DNA from: DATMXT01 sp035560415
GTDB lineage: Bacteria > Bacillota > Clostridia > Oscillospirales > Feifaniaceae
DNA length: 15,462 nt
Assembly: GCA_035560415.1 (NCBI GenBank)
Contig: DATMZG010000136.1
Coordinates: forward strand, 1 to 15,462
Direction of reading: 5' to 3'
Part shown: piece by piece, positions 6,192 through 13,354 of the stretch
How the letters are laid out: every line of letters starts with the position of its first letter
Numbering within the stretch: position 1 is the first letter of the stretch
The notes under the pieces: generated by a model
Database searches by the model: none
Told to the model about the DNA's origin: nothing
Seen by the model: the letters and a program-made list of their open reading frames with translations, nothing else
Position numbers and translations under genes: made by a program

Positions 6192-7424
6192 TTGAAACGC
6201 GCATATGAACGGCTGCTCCGGTACACCGCATTTGAGACGGCCTCATCTGAGGACTCCACAACCTACCCCTCGACGCCGGGCCAGCTTGTGCTGGGGGCGG
6301 CCCTTGTCGAGGAACTGAAGGAGCTTGGCGTTACAGACGCCCGGCTTGACAAGTACGGTTACGTCTACGGCACCGTCCCCTCGAACATCCCCCATTGGCA
6401 GGGCAAGCGGTTAGGGCTTTGCGCCCACATGGACACGGTGGAAAACCCGAAGGCCACGGATATCAAGCCCCGCGTCATCCCCGACTATGACGGCGGCGAC
6501 ATTTGTTTAAATGAAGAGCTCCAAATCTATATGCGCACATCCGACTACCCCGCGCTGAAAAGGCTCGCCGGCCGCAGCCTTGTCGTGACCGACGGCACGA
6601 CCATACTCGGCGCCGACGACAAGTGCGGTGTCGCCGAGATCATGACGGCGGCGGGGCGCCTCATGGAGGCGGGCGCCGTCCCGCACGGCGAGGTCAAAAT
6701 TTGCTTTACCCCGGACGAGGAGGTCGGCACCGGCACCCTCTACCTCAAACCGGAGGACTTCGGCTGCGACTTCGCCTACACCTGCGACGGCGGGCCGTTT
6801 GGCTCCTTCCAGTACGAGACCTTCAACGCGGCCGGCGCAAAAGTGACGGTCAAGGGCATTTCGAGCCATCCGGGCTCGGCCAAGGGCGTCATGAAAAACG
6901 CAGCCCGCATCGCGCTGGAGTTCGACGCCCTGCTCCCGCAGGGCGAGCGGCCCGAGCACACCGAGGGGTACGAGGGGTTTTACCACCTGACAGGCATGAA
7001 GGGCGACGTGGAGGAGGCCCAGCTTCGCTATATCCTGCGCGACCACGACGCCAAGACGCTCTTGTCCCGCAAGGCCAAGGCGCAGGAAATTGCCGCCGCT
7101 TTAAACAAAAAATATGGCGACGGCACCGTTGCCGTCGCCATAGAGGACAGTTACCGCAATATGGGCGAGGTGATGAAAGACCACCTCCACCTCGTGGAGT
7201 CGGCCAAGGCGGCCATCGCGGCCGCGGGCGGCGTCCCGGACGTCAAGCCCATCCGCGGCGGCACCGACGGCTCCCGCCTCTCCTTCATGGGCATCCCCTG
7301 CCCCAACCTCGGCGACGGCAGCTACAACGGCCACAGCCGCATGGAGTTCGCCTGCGTCGAGGAGATGGACGCCTGCGTAGAGGTGCTGTTAAACCTCGCG
7401 GCCCGCTACACGCACTTCGAGTGA
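6192..7424 (+). CDS. pepT: Peptidase T (tripeptide aminopeptidase, M20B)
   Basis: A cytosolic dizinc aminopeptidase that removes the N-terminal residue of tripeptides. At 410 residues it is of normal size for PepT. Metal and catalytic residues are in place: H79 in AHMDT, bridging D142 in LGADDK, general base E176 and ligand E177 in TPDEEVG, D199 in TCDGGP, and H381 in YNGHSRMEF. The dimerisation lid lies between about 210 and 320, with KGISSHPGSAKG. The start is TTG at 6192 with GGGAAG about 9 bp upstream. It lies 27 bp behind metK without a terminator, so it may inherit riboswitch control. The stop is only 4 bp from the end of the convergent carboxypeptidase gene, leaving no room for a terminator between them. 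Confidence 0.95.
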   Translation: MKRAYERLLRYTAFETASSEDSTTYPSTPGQLVLGAALVEELKELGVTDARLDKYGYVYGTVPSNIPHWQGKRLGLCAHMDTVENPKATDIKPRVIPDYDGGDICLNEELQIYMRTSDYPALKRLAGRSLVVTDGTTILGADDKCGVAEIMTAAGRLMEAGAVPHGEVKICFTPDEEVGTGTLYLKPEDFGCDFAYTCDGGPFGSFQYETFNAAGAKVTVKGISSHPGSAKGVMKNAARIALEFDALLPQGERPEHTEGYEGFYHLTGMKGDVEEAQLRYILRDHDAKTLLSRKAKAQEIAAALNKKYGDGTVAVAIEDSYRNMGEVMKDHLHLVESAKAAIAAAGGVPDVKPIRGGTDGSRLSFMGIPCPNLGDGSYNGHSRMEFACVEEMDACVEVLLNLAARYTHFE

Positions 7425-7428
7425 GGCC

Positions 7429-8556
7429 CTACCCCAGCAGCAGCTCCCGCAGGAAATATTTGAACTGTGCCCCAAGCCCGCGGCGGGCGACGGCAGCGGC
7501 TGCCGTCAGCTTTCCGCGGGCGATTTCCGTCTCGCCCATCATGTAGTAGACCTCGCCGACCGTCTGCCCCGCCTCGACCGGCGCCGTCAGCCGCTCCTGG
7601 GCGACGACCTTGATTTGGGGCTCCCTGGTATCCCCTTTTTCAAGCACGACGGTCGCCTGCGCCGGCTCCGCCTTGACGGCGACCGTGTCGGCAAGGCCGC
7701 CTCGCACCGGAATGTTCTCAAGCTCGGGGCAGACGAGGGTTTCGAGCTTGTAGTTGGCAAACCCGAAGTCCAAGAGCTGGGCCGCCGAGACAAACCGGTC
7801 CTTTGTCGTGGGGGCCGCCAGCACGACCGAAATCAAGTCCATGCCGTTTCGGGTGGCCGTGGCCGACAGGCAGTATTTCGCCTTTGAGGTGGAGCCGGTC
7901 TTGAGCCCCGTCGTGCCGGTGTAGGACTTCAGCAGCTTGTTGGTGTTGGCCAGCGTGAACTCGCCTCCGCGCAGCGAGTCCATCCAGGTCGAGGTGTAGG
8001 CCGTAATCCACTCGTGCTTTAAGAGCTCCCGGGACATCAGGGCGATGTCACGGGCCGTCGTCAGGTGGCCGTCGGCGTCGAGCCCGTGGACATTCGTGAA
8101 AGTCGTCCCCACCATGCCGAGCGCCGCCGCCTTCTCGTTCATGGCGGCCACAAAGCCCTCGACGCTGCCCGAAATGTGCTCGGCAAGGGCGGCCGAGGCG
8201 TCGTTGCCCGAGGCCATGACGACGGCTTTCAAGAGGTCCTGCACGCTCATGGTCTCGCCGGGCGCGAGGTAAATTTGCGAGCCCCCCATCGAGGCCGCGA
8301 GCTCGCTCGTCTGCACCATGTCGGTCAGGGCGATGCGCTCGTCGTCAATGGCCTCCGCAATGAGCAGGATAGTCATGACCTTTGTGACCGAGGCGGGCGG
8401 AAGCCGCTCGTCCGCATTTTTCTCGTAGAGCACCTTTCCGGTCGAGGCCTCCATCAAAATCGCGGAAGGGGCTGTGATTTCGGGGGCCACCGCCCCCGCC
8501 GCGCAGGGCAGCACGAGCAGTGCCGTCAGCAGCAGCGCAATAAGGGTTTTTTTCAC
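7429..8556 (-). CDS. Secreted serine-type D-Ala-D-Ala carboxypeptidase (S11, DacA/DacF type)
   Basis: Trims the terminal D-Ala from peptidoglycan pentapeptides outside the membrane. The 375-residue chain has a signal peptide (MKKTLIALLLTALLVLPCAAG) and the three penicillin-binding motifs: S56-V-T-K59, S116-G-N118 and K219-T-G221. The C-terminal part (about 285-350) is the usual beta-rich PBP5-type domain, and the chain ends with an amphipathic helix (FKYFLRELLLG) likely anchoring it to the membrane. The frame is open to an ATG at 8640, but GTG at 8556 is chosen: AAGGTGG sits just upstream and the signal peptide starts there. It overlaps nothing and is convergent with pepT. Vegetative DacA-type versus sporulation DacF/DacB-type cannot be decided from sequence. 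Confidence 0.93.
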   Translation of the reverse strand: MKKTLIALLLTALLVLPCAAGAVAPEITAPSAILMEASTGKVLYEKNADERLPPASVTKVMTILLIAEAIDDERIALTDMVQTSELAASMGGSQIYLAPGETMSVQDLLKAVVMASGNDASAALAEHISGSVEGFVAAMNEKAAALGMVGTTFTNVHGLDADGHLTTARDIALMSRELLKHEWITAYTSTWMDSLRGGEFTLANTNKLLKSYTGTTGLKTGSTSKAKYCLSATATRNGMDLISVVLAAPTTKDRFVSAAQLLDFGFANYKLETLVCPELENIPVRGGLADTVAVKAEPAQATVVLEKGDTREPQIKVVAQERLTAPVEAGQTVGEVYYMMGETEIARGKLTAAAAVARRGLGAQFKYFLRELLLG

Positions 8557-8847
8557 GGCAATCCCACCTTTTAGTCCAAAAACTTTTTCCCAAAACCGGC
8601 TTTCATGGGCGATATTCGCCCAATGCGCCCGAAAAAGCACCTTGCGAATTGGTAGACGCCGGCAAACCCCGCGGAAGTCTGCCGGCGCCTATAAGATGAT
8701 ATGCCGCCGCCCGCTCTTTTATCTCTCACGGCAGTCTGAAATTGCCCCGCCCAAATAGAGGCCCCGGCGTTGCAGAATCTGCAAAGCCAGGGTCTTGCAC
8801 TTTTTAAAAGGCCGAAAACGGCATGTGTTCAGGGCTTATGTGATGGT
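8557..8847. other. Non-coding region between the carboxypeptidase and EAL-CBS-GGDEF genes
   Basis: No credible gene. It holds three palindromes: TTGCAGA-A-TCTGCAA (8770-8784), a GCCGGC-containing stem (8657-8664 with 8680-8687), and GGGCGA-TAT-TCGCCC (8607-8621). A short GCCG/CGGC hairpin (8811-8822) followed on the minus strand by CTTTT may be a weak terminator for the upstream minus-strand gene. No convincing -35/-10 pair for the carboxypeptidase was found. Confidence 0.6.
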
Positions 8848-10581
8848 TCATATGATGATGATTGCGTCGCCCTCCGCCTGCTTGCATTTTTTTTTAGTGT
8901 GGGCGATGAGCAGCGAGAGCTCGTCCATGGTCTGGGGATGCTGCTCCCTGTTGGTCACGACGGCGACCGACAGCGACGCGATGGCGAAGTTGCGGGTGAA
9001 GCCGTTGCGGTCCTTGGAGACGATGTACCCCTGCTCCCAGTCGGTGGGCGAGTAGAGCGACTCAATGGCCTGGTGAAACTCTTTCACGATTTTCTGGCAG
9101 AGTGTCAGCACTTCGCCGGTGCGGGTGACCATGACAAAGTCGTCCCCGCCGATGTGCCCGAGAAATTCCGTGGCTCCGGCGCAGCGGCGCATGACTTCGG
9201 CCAGCGTTTTGAGCATGGCGTCGCCGTTGACAAAGCCGTAGGCGTCGTTGTAGGCCTTGAAGTTGTCGATGTCGAGATAGACGATGGCCCAGGGCTCTTC
9301 CTGCCGGAATACGGCGTTGATGACCAGCTGTATCTCCTGGTTGCCGGGCAGCCCCGTCAGGGGGTTGGTGTTGGTGGCCCGCTGCATCTGGAGCTGAATT
9401 GAGGTGAGCAGCAGCTCTCTGACCGTCACGGTGTTCATGTATTTTCCGCCGCGGGTGACCGCGATGGAGTCGTAGACCCGGTCGGCGCTGCGCTGCATGG
9501 CGAGCTCCGAGACCTTTTCAATGGGCATCTGCTCGTCGACCGCCAGCACCTCCGACAGCATGAGGGCCCCCGCCTCAATTCTCCGGCTCAGGGTGTACCC
9601 GTACTGTCCGCCGAACTTCTCAAACACGTGCTGCCGGGGCAAAATGCCGCAGACCTGCTCGTCCTCATCCAAAACGAAAAACTCGGTCAGCTTTGAACTC
9701 TGCTTTAACTTCTCGAAAATCGGCAGCGAGGGCGAGGTTTTCGCGGCGGTCGCCCCGACGGCGCCCAGCTCCCCGACCCTGCCGAAGGCCGACGGCTGAA
9801 AGAGCAGCCTCGCCTTGCTCAGGTCGCGGATTTGCTGCTCGCGTTCGGGTGAGATGCCCTGAAAATCCGGTTGGGGCCGCAGCAGGTAGTAGCCCTGTCC
9901 GAAATTGACGCCAAGCTGAATGACGGTTTTGAGCTCCTCCTCGGTCTCAATGCCCTCGGCGACCACCTGAATGCCGACCTGCCGGCAAAACTCCACCGTG
10001 GAGCAGACCGCCGAGCGTTTGAGCGCGTCTTTGTTGATGTCCCGAATGAGGTTGATGTCGATTTTCAAAAATTTCGGCAGCAGCGTGCAGACCCGGTTGA
10101 GGCCGGAATAGCCGGAGCCGAAATCGTCAATGGCAATTTGAAAGCCCTGTGCCTTATAGTGCGAAACCGAGGACATGAAGCCCTCAATGTCGGCGACGGC
10201 GCTCTTTTCAGTGAGCTCAATGACCACGCCGCCGGCGCCCACGCCGTATTCCCGCAGCTTCTCCACCGTAAAGCCGGCGCGGAACTGCGGGTCGTGAATG
10301 ATGTTGCCGTCCACGTTCAAAAAGAGCACGCTGCGGTTCGACTGGCGCGCCGCGTGCTGCAGCGCCTTTGTGCGGCACAGCATTTCCAGCTCCCAAAGCC
10401 TGTCCTGACGGTGTGCAATTTGAAAAAGCTCCTCAATGTTGACCTCGCAGGCCGGAATGGAGATGCGGCTCAGCGCCTCGTAGCCGAAGACGACGCCGGT
10501 CTCAAGCGATACGATGGGCTGAAACACCGTGCCAATGGAGCTGTTGAAAAGAACTTCCGTAAGTATTTGTTCTTTATCCAA
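8848..10581 (-). CDS. EAL-CBS-GGDEF cyclic-di-GMP signalling protein
   Basis: A 577-residue soluble protein with no membrane segment. An N-terminal EAL phosphodiesterase domain (about 14-245) has the main catalytic residues: E35-A-L, N89, E122 in IELTEKS, D152-D153 in IDDFGSGYSG, K173 in FLKID, E209 in VAEGIE and Q229-G-Y. It is therefore probably active in hydrolysing c-di-GMP. A CBS-pair-like region (about 290-400) would sense nucleotides. The C-terminal GGDEF domain (about 405-577) has LTGLPGN, YLDIDNFKAYND and a variant signature GGDDF (478-482). The preceding RxxD inhibitory site is absent (GATE) and the usual RYGGDEF reads HIGGDDF. That half may be a weak cyclase or a GTP-binding regulatory domain. 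The start is TTG at 10581, supported by AGGTGA. It stands alone, with phased repeats upstream. Confidence 0.92.
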   Translation of the reverse strand: MDKEQILTEVLFNSSIGTVFQPIVSLETGVVFGYEALSRISIPACEVNIEELFQIAHRQDRLWELEMLCRTKALQHAARQSNRSVLFLNVDGNIIHDPQFRAGFTVEKLREYGVGAGGVVIELTEKSAVADIEGFMSSVSHYKAQGFQIAIDDFGSGYSGLNRVCTLLPKFLKIDINLIRDINKDALKRSAVCSTVEFCRQVGIQVVAEGIETEEELKTVIQLGVNFGQGYYLLRPQPDFQGISPEREQQIRDLSKARLLFQPSAFGRVGELGAVGATAAKTSPSLPIFEKLKQSSKLTEFFVLDEDEQVCGILPRQHVFEKFGGQYGYTLSRRIEAGALMLSEVLAVDEQMPIEKVSELAMQRSADRVYDSIAVTRGGKYMNTVTVRELLLTSIQLQMQRATNTNPLTGLPGNQEIQLVINAVFRQEEPWAIVYLDIDNFKAYNDAYGFVNGDAMLKTLAEVMRRCAGATEFLGHIGGDDFVMVTRTGEVLTLCQKIVKEFHQAIESLYSPTDWEQGYIVSKDRNGFTRNFAIASLSVAVVTNREQHPQTMDELSLLIAHTKKKCKQAEGDAIIII

Positions 10582-10597
10582 TTAAGTTCACCTGTGT

Positions 10598-10620
10598 CAG
10601 ACCGTATGGTCTGTTTTTTT
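10598..10620. promoter_or_regulatory. Stem-loop or operator in the leader of the EAL-CBS-GGDEF gene
   Basis: CAGACC (10598-10603), GTAT, GGTCTG (10608-10613), then seven T on the plus strand. It resembles a plus-strand terminator, but no rightward gene ends here. On the minus strand it lies just upstream of the AGGTGA of the EAL gene, so a leader stem-loop or a TetR-type operator is as plausible. Confidence 0.4.
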
Positions 10621-10683
10621 ATGCAGAATTTTCCGGCGGCAAAACCCGCGGCCTCCCGCATTGCAACGATGTGTTCCACTACT

Positions 10684-10741
10684 ATTATCGCCAATTTTGG
10701 GTCATAAATAAAGTTAAATGTTTGTTAAATATTCGTTATAA
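10684..10741 (-). promoter_or_regulatory. Candidate promoter with four phased direct repeats
   Basis: On the minus strand GATAAT (10689-10684) with a poor -35 TTTATT (10712-10707) 17 bp away. Directly upstream lie heptamers at 10713 (GTTAAAT), 10724 (GTTAAAT) and 10735 (GTTATAA), exactly 11 bp apart, with a weaker copy GTCATAA at 10701. A weak -35 plus helically phased repeats suggests activation by a regulator bound to direct repeats. Confidence 0.4.
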
Positions 10742-11085
10742 ATAACTGCATTTATTCATCAATATTTCCAGGCACGCTGCATACCCCCGCATTTAGGGCC
10801 TGTCCGCCTGCTTTCTCCCCTTTCGCAACTACATTTGGGTCAAGCCGGGCGCCGGCGGGCGGACGTCACCGCCATTTCGGCGCGGACGGACGCTTTAGTA
10901 TCTACGGATATCCGGCACAAACGCTTTTTTGCGCGCCTTCCCCCACTTCTTTGCGGTTGACTCCCCCCTCTCCATGGTCTGCGGCGGCGCCGGTATGCAG
11001 GGCGTTTGAGGAACCGGGAATATAAATCGGCCAGACTTCGGGGGGAAATTCCCAGAAATCGATTTTTTTACCCTTCAAGGACCGT

Positions 11086-11091
11086 TATAAT
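11086..11091 (+). promoter_or_regulatory. Probable -10 element for the flavin reductase gene
   Basis: A perfect TATAAT about 85 bp upstream of the start codon. The -35 position holds only a T run (TTTTTT, 11063-11068, 17-bp spacing), a poor match. Two small palindromes lie just upstream, so transcription may be regulated. Confidence 0.45.
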
Positions 11092-11112
11092 TATTCTTAA
11101 ATATGGGGACAA

Positions 11113-11145
11113 CCGGCGCGAAGTTCCCGCGGCCTTCGCGTCCGG
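11113..11145 (+). promoter_or_regulatory. Leader hairpin of the flavin reductase mRNA
   Basis: CCGGCGCGAAG (11113-11123) pairs with CTTCGCG-t-CCGG (11134-11145) around a 10-nt loop, with one bulged T. It ends about 20 bp before the AAAGGAGG ribosome binding site and has no T tract, so it is not a terminator. It may stabilise the mRNA or regulate it. Confidence 0.4.
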
Positions 11146-11176
11146 CGGCCCCTCACATTAAAAGGAGGAAAAGAGC

Positions 11177-13258
11177 ATGAACAGGAGACTGATGCGCGCC
11201 TTCTCGCTGGCACTGGTCCTAATACTGCTGATGGGCGCGGTATTCGGGTGTGCGCCCACACCGCCCGCCGCGGCGCCGGAGCCTGAGGGCGTCAAAATGA
11301 AGGCCGGCACCTACACCGGACAGGGCAACGGGTTTTCGCTCATAGAGCCTTTGCCTGTGCATGTGACGGTCAGCGAGACCGAGATCCTCGACATCAAGGT
11401 CGACGCGGAAAACGGCGAGACGCCGCCCCTCCTGCAGACGGTCATCGACTACATGATCCCCCGCGTGCTCGAAAAGCAGTCGGTCGGGGTCGACCTCATC
11501 ACGGGCGCCACCGTCTCGAGCGCCGCGTTCCGGGTCGCCGTCACCGACGCGCTGCAGCAGGCGCTGGACGCGGCGGGCTCTACGGGGAAGGCGTCCGAAG
11601 TGTTCTGGGTCGACGCAGGGTATACCGCCGGACCGACCGAGACCATTGACGTCGACGTCGTCGTGGTCGGCATGGGCGGCACCGGCAGCGCCGCGGCCAT
11701 GCGGGCCGCAGAGCTCCTGAAGGCAAACGGCGGCGGCACTGTGCTCGCGCTCGAAAAGGCCGCGAGATACGGCGGCACCTCCGCCCTCACTTCGCACATG
11801 GCCGCAATCAACCCGCCGGTGCTGCAGCAGTCCATCAACGGCGGCAAAGACCTCGTCTCCCTCGATTTGATTGAAGAGCGCTTAGGGCCGATGAACACCG
11901 GCAATCTCTACTGGGATAAGTTCAAAAACCATACCGGGGAATTGCTCGACTGGCTGATCAGCCACGGCTTTGATTTCCACTCCGGCCCGCGCAGGACCGG
12001 CATGGGCAGCGAATACCCGGTCGTCTACGACTACGGCTCCACATTTGGCGGCAACAAGGCGCTGATTGCGAGCTTCTTTGACAAGATGGTCAGCGATTAT
12101 GTGGCGCTGGGCGGCAAGTACATGCTTGAAACCGAGGGCTACGACCTCATCTATGACGAGGCCGCGGGCGCCGTGACGGGCGTTTTGGCGCGCAATGTCG
12201 TGAGCGGCACCGAGTATGTCATCCACGCGAAAGCCGTCATTTTGGCGACGGGCGGGTTTGGCGGAAACCCGGAGATGCTGCGGGAATTCAACTCGAACGG
12301 CTTTGCCTATAAGCTCATCGGCTCGGGCCAGAACACCGGCGAAATGATTGCCGCCGCGTGGAAGCTCGGCGCCGGCCGGGCGGGAGACGAGGGCGGCGGC
12401 AATGTCCATAACGCCGCGCCGGTCGCCATCATCAAGGACTTCCCCATCAACTACTACGAGAACGCCGAGACCTGGACCGGCCGGCCCTTGACCTTCATCG
12501 CCAAGAACTACTGGACCGAGCAGGCCTATTACCCCACCGGCACCGACTCCTGGACCGGCAGGCGGGCCACATGGTCGCTCAACGACGTGCCGCTCATCAT
12601 GGTCACCAACATGAACACGCTCTTTGTCGGCCAGAACGCCAAGCGCTACGCAAACGAATCCGAGACCTGGCCGTGGTGGCAGGGCGGGGAGCGGTATTAC
12701 AGCATTTTCTCGGAAAAACAGATTCAGGAGATTGCCGAAAAGGGGTTTGACCACACCCACACCGGCCTGTTCTTCAACTTCGGCAACGAGGCCTTCCCAC
12801 TCAACACCCCCATTCCCGAAATGGCTGACATCATGCTGGCCGGCATCAAGGCCGGATGCGTTGTCAAGGCCGACACCGTGGCCGAACTTGCGCAGCAGCT
12901 GAAGCTCGACCCCGCCACACTTGAAGCCACCGTCGCCGCTTACAACGCGGCCTGCGAAAAGGGCGTGGACGAGGAGTTCGGCAAGCCCGCGAAATTTCTT
13001 TGGGCGCCGGGCGACGTGGGCCCCTTCTACGCCGTCATCGGCGAGGCCTACAATTACAGCTCCTCCGGCGGCCTGACCATCAACGAGAACTGGGAGGTCA
13101 CAAAGCAGGACGGCACCGTGATCAATGGCCTCTACGCCGGCGGCACCGACGCGATGGCCGACACCCCCGGCGGCTTTGCCGGCTCGGCGCAGACCTGGGC
13201 CTACATGTCGGGATTCTGGTCGGCTGAAAACGCCGTCAAGAAGCTCAGCGGGAAATAA
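11177..13258 (+). CDS. Secreted FMN-binding, FAD-dependent reductase (fumarate/urocanate reductase family)
   Basis: A 693-residue exported flavoprotein. A signal peptide ends in VFGC with C25 as likely lipidated cysteine (the F is not ideal for a lipobox). The FMN-binding domain spans about 40-135, with DLITGATVSS; T112 would carry covalent FMN, attached by an ApbE-type transferase. The FAD_binding_2 domain starts at about 158 with VVVVGMGGTGSAAA (G165, G167, G170) and E193, and later has ATGGFGG and LYAGG. No haem domain is present. The family passes electrons to small organic acceptors in anaerobic respiration. Unusually, the C-terminal HHTxGG histidine of fumarate reductases is replaced (SSSGG, 628-632) and the NRLGG arginine segment reads GGFAGSAQ, so the substrate is probably not fumarate. 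The start is ATG at 11177 with AAAGGAGG. It stands alone, without an electron-donor gene beside it. Confidence 0.9.
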   Translation: MNRRLMRAFSLALVLILLMGAVFGCAPTPPAAAPEPEGVKMKAGTYTGQGNGFSLIEPLPVHVTVSETEILDIKVDAENGETPPLLQTVIDYMIPRVLEKQSVGVDLITGATVSSAAFRVAVTDALQQALDAAGSTGKASEVFWVDAGYTAGPTETIDVDVVVVGMGGTGSAAAMRAAELLKANGGGTVLALEKAARYGGTSALTSHMAAINPPVLQQSINGGKDLVSLDLIEERLGPMNTGNLYWDKFKNHTGELLDWLISHGFDFHSGPRRTGMGSEYPVVYDYGSTFGGNKALIASFFDKMVSDYVALGGKYMLETEGYDLIYDEAAGAVTGVLARNVVSGTEYVIHAKAVILATGGFGGNPEMLREFNSNGFAYKLIGSGQNTGEMIAAAWKLGAGRAGDEGGGNVHNAAPVAIIKDFPINYYENAETWTGRPLTFIAKNYWTEQAYYPTGTDSWTGRRATWSLNDVPLIMVTNMNTLFVGQNAKRYANESETWPWWQGGERYYSIFSEKQIQEIAEKGFDHTHTGLFFNFGNEAFPLNTPIPEMADIMLAGIKAGCVVKADTVAELAQQLKLDPATLEATVAAYNAACEKGVDEEFGKPAKFLWAPGDVGPFYAVIGEAYNYSSSGGLTINENWEVTKQDGTVINGLYAGGTDAMADTPGGFAGSAQTWAYMSGFWSAENAVKKLSGK

Positions 13259-13294
13259 AATCGTTTCCTCCCGCATATGTTTCAACACACAACC

Positions 13295-13328
13295 GACGCC
13301 GGCAGCCGCTTTGCGGCCTGCCGGCGTC
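13295..13328. terminator. Stem-loop between convergent reductase and cotJ operon
   Basis: GACGCCGGCAG (13295-13305) pairs with CTGCCGGCGTC (13318-13328), with an inner CCGC/GCGG stem. It is followed by TCTTCATCC, a poor T tract on the plus strand. It probably serves as terminator for the reductase and perhaps for cotJC from the other side. Confidence 0.6.
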
Positions 13329-13354
13329 TCTTCATCCTATGATGCCGTTTTGTA

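Larger units (their letters stand above)
10582..11176. other. 595-bp non-coding region between divergent genes
   Basis: No gene is supported on either strand. The left part (10681-10770) is AT-rich and carries phased repeats and a possible promoter for the minus-strand c-di-GMP gene. The middle (10790-11000) is GC-rich, with small palindromes such as CGGATATCCG (10905-10914). The right part holds GGGAAATTCCC (11043-11053), AAATCGATTT (11056-11065), a -10-like TATAAT and a leader hairpin ahead of the reductase gene. Confidence 0.6.

Noticed and set aside
10470..10694. 74-codon minus-strand frame overlapping the start of the EAL-CBS-GGDEF gene
   Set aside because: It spans the putative promoter -10 and the leader hairpin and runs out of frame into the real gene. 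Nothing supports translation.
11882..13288. 468-codon minus-strand open frame opposite the flavin reductase
   Set aside because: High-GC codon structure leaves antisense frames open. The protein is compositionally biased, and the plus strand gives clear flavin-binding motifs.
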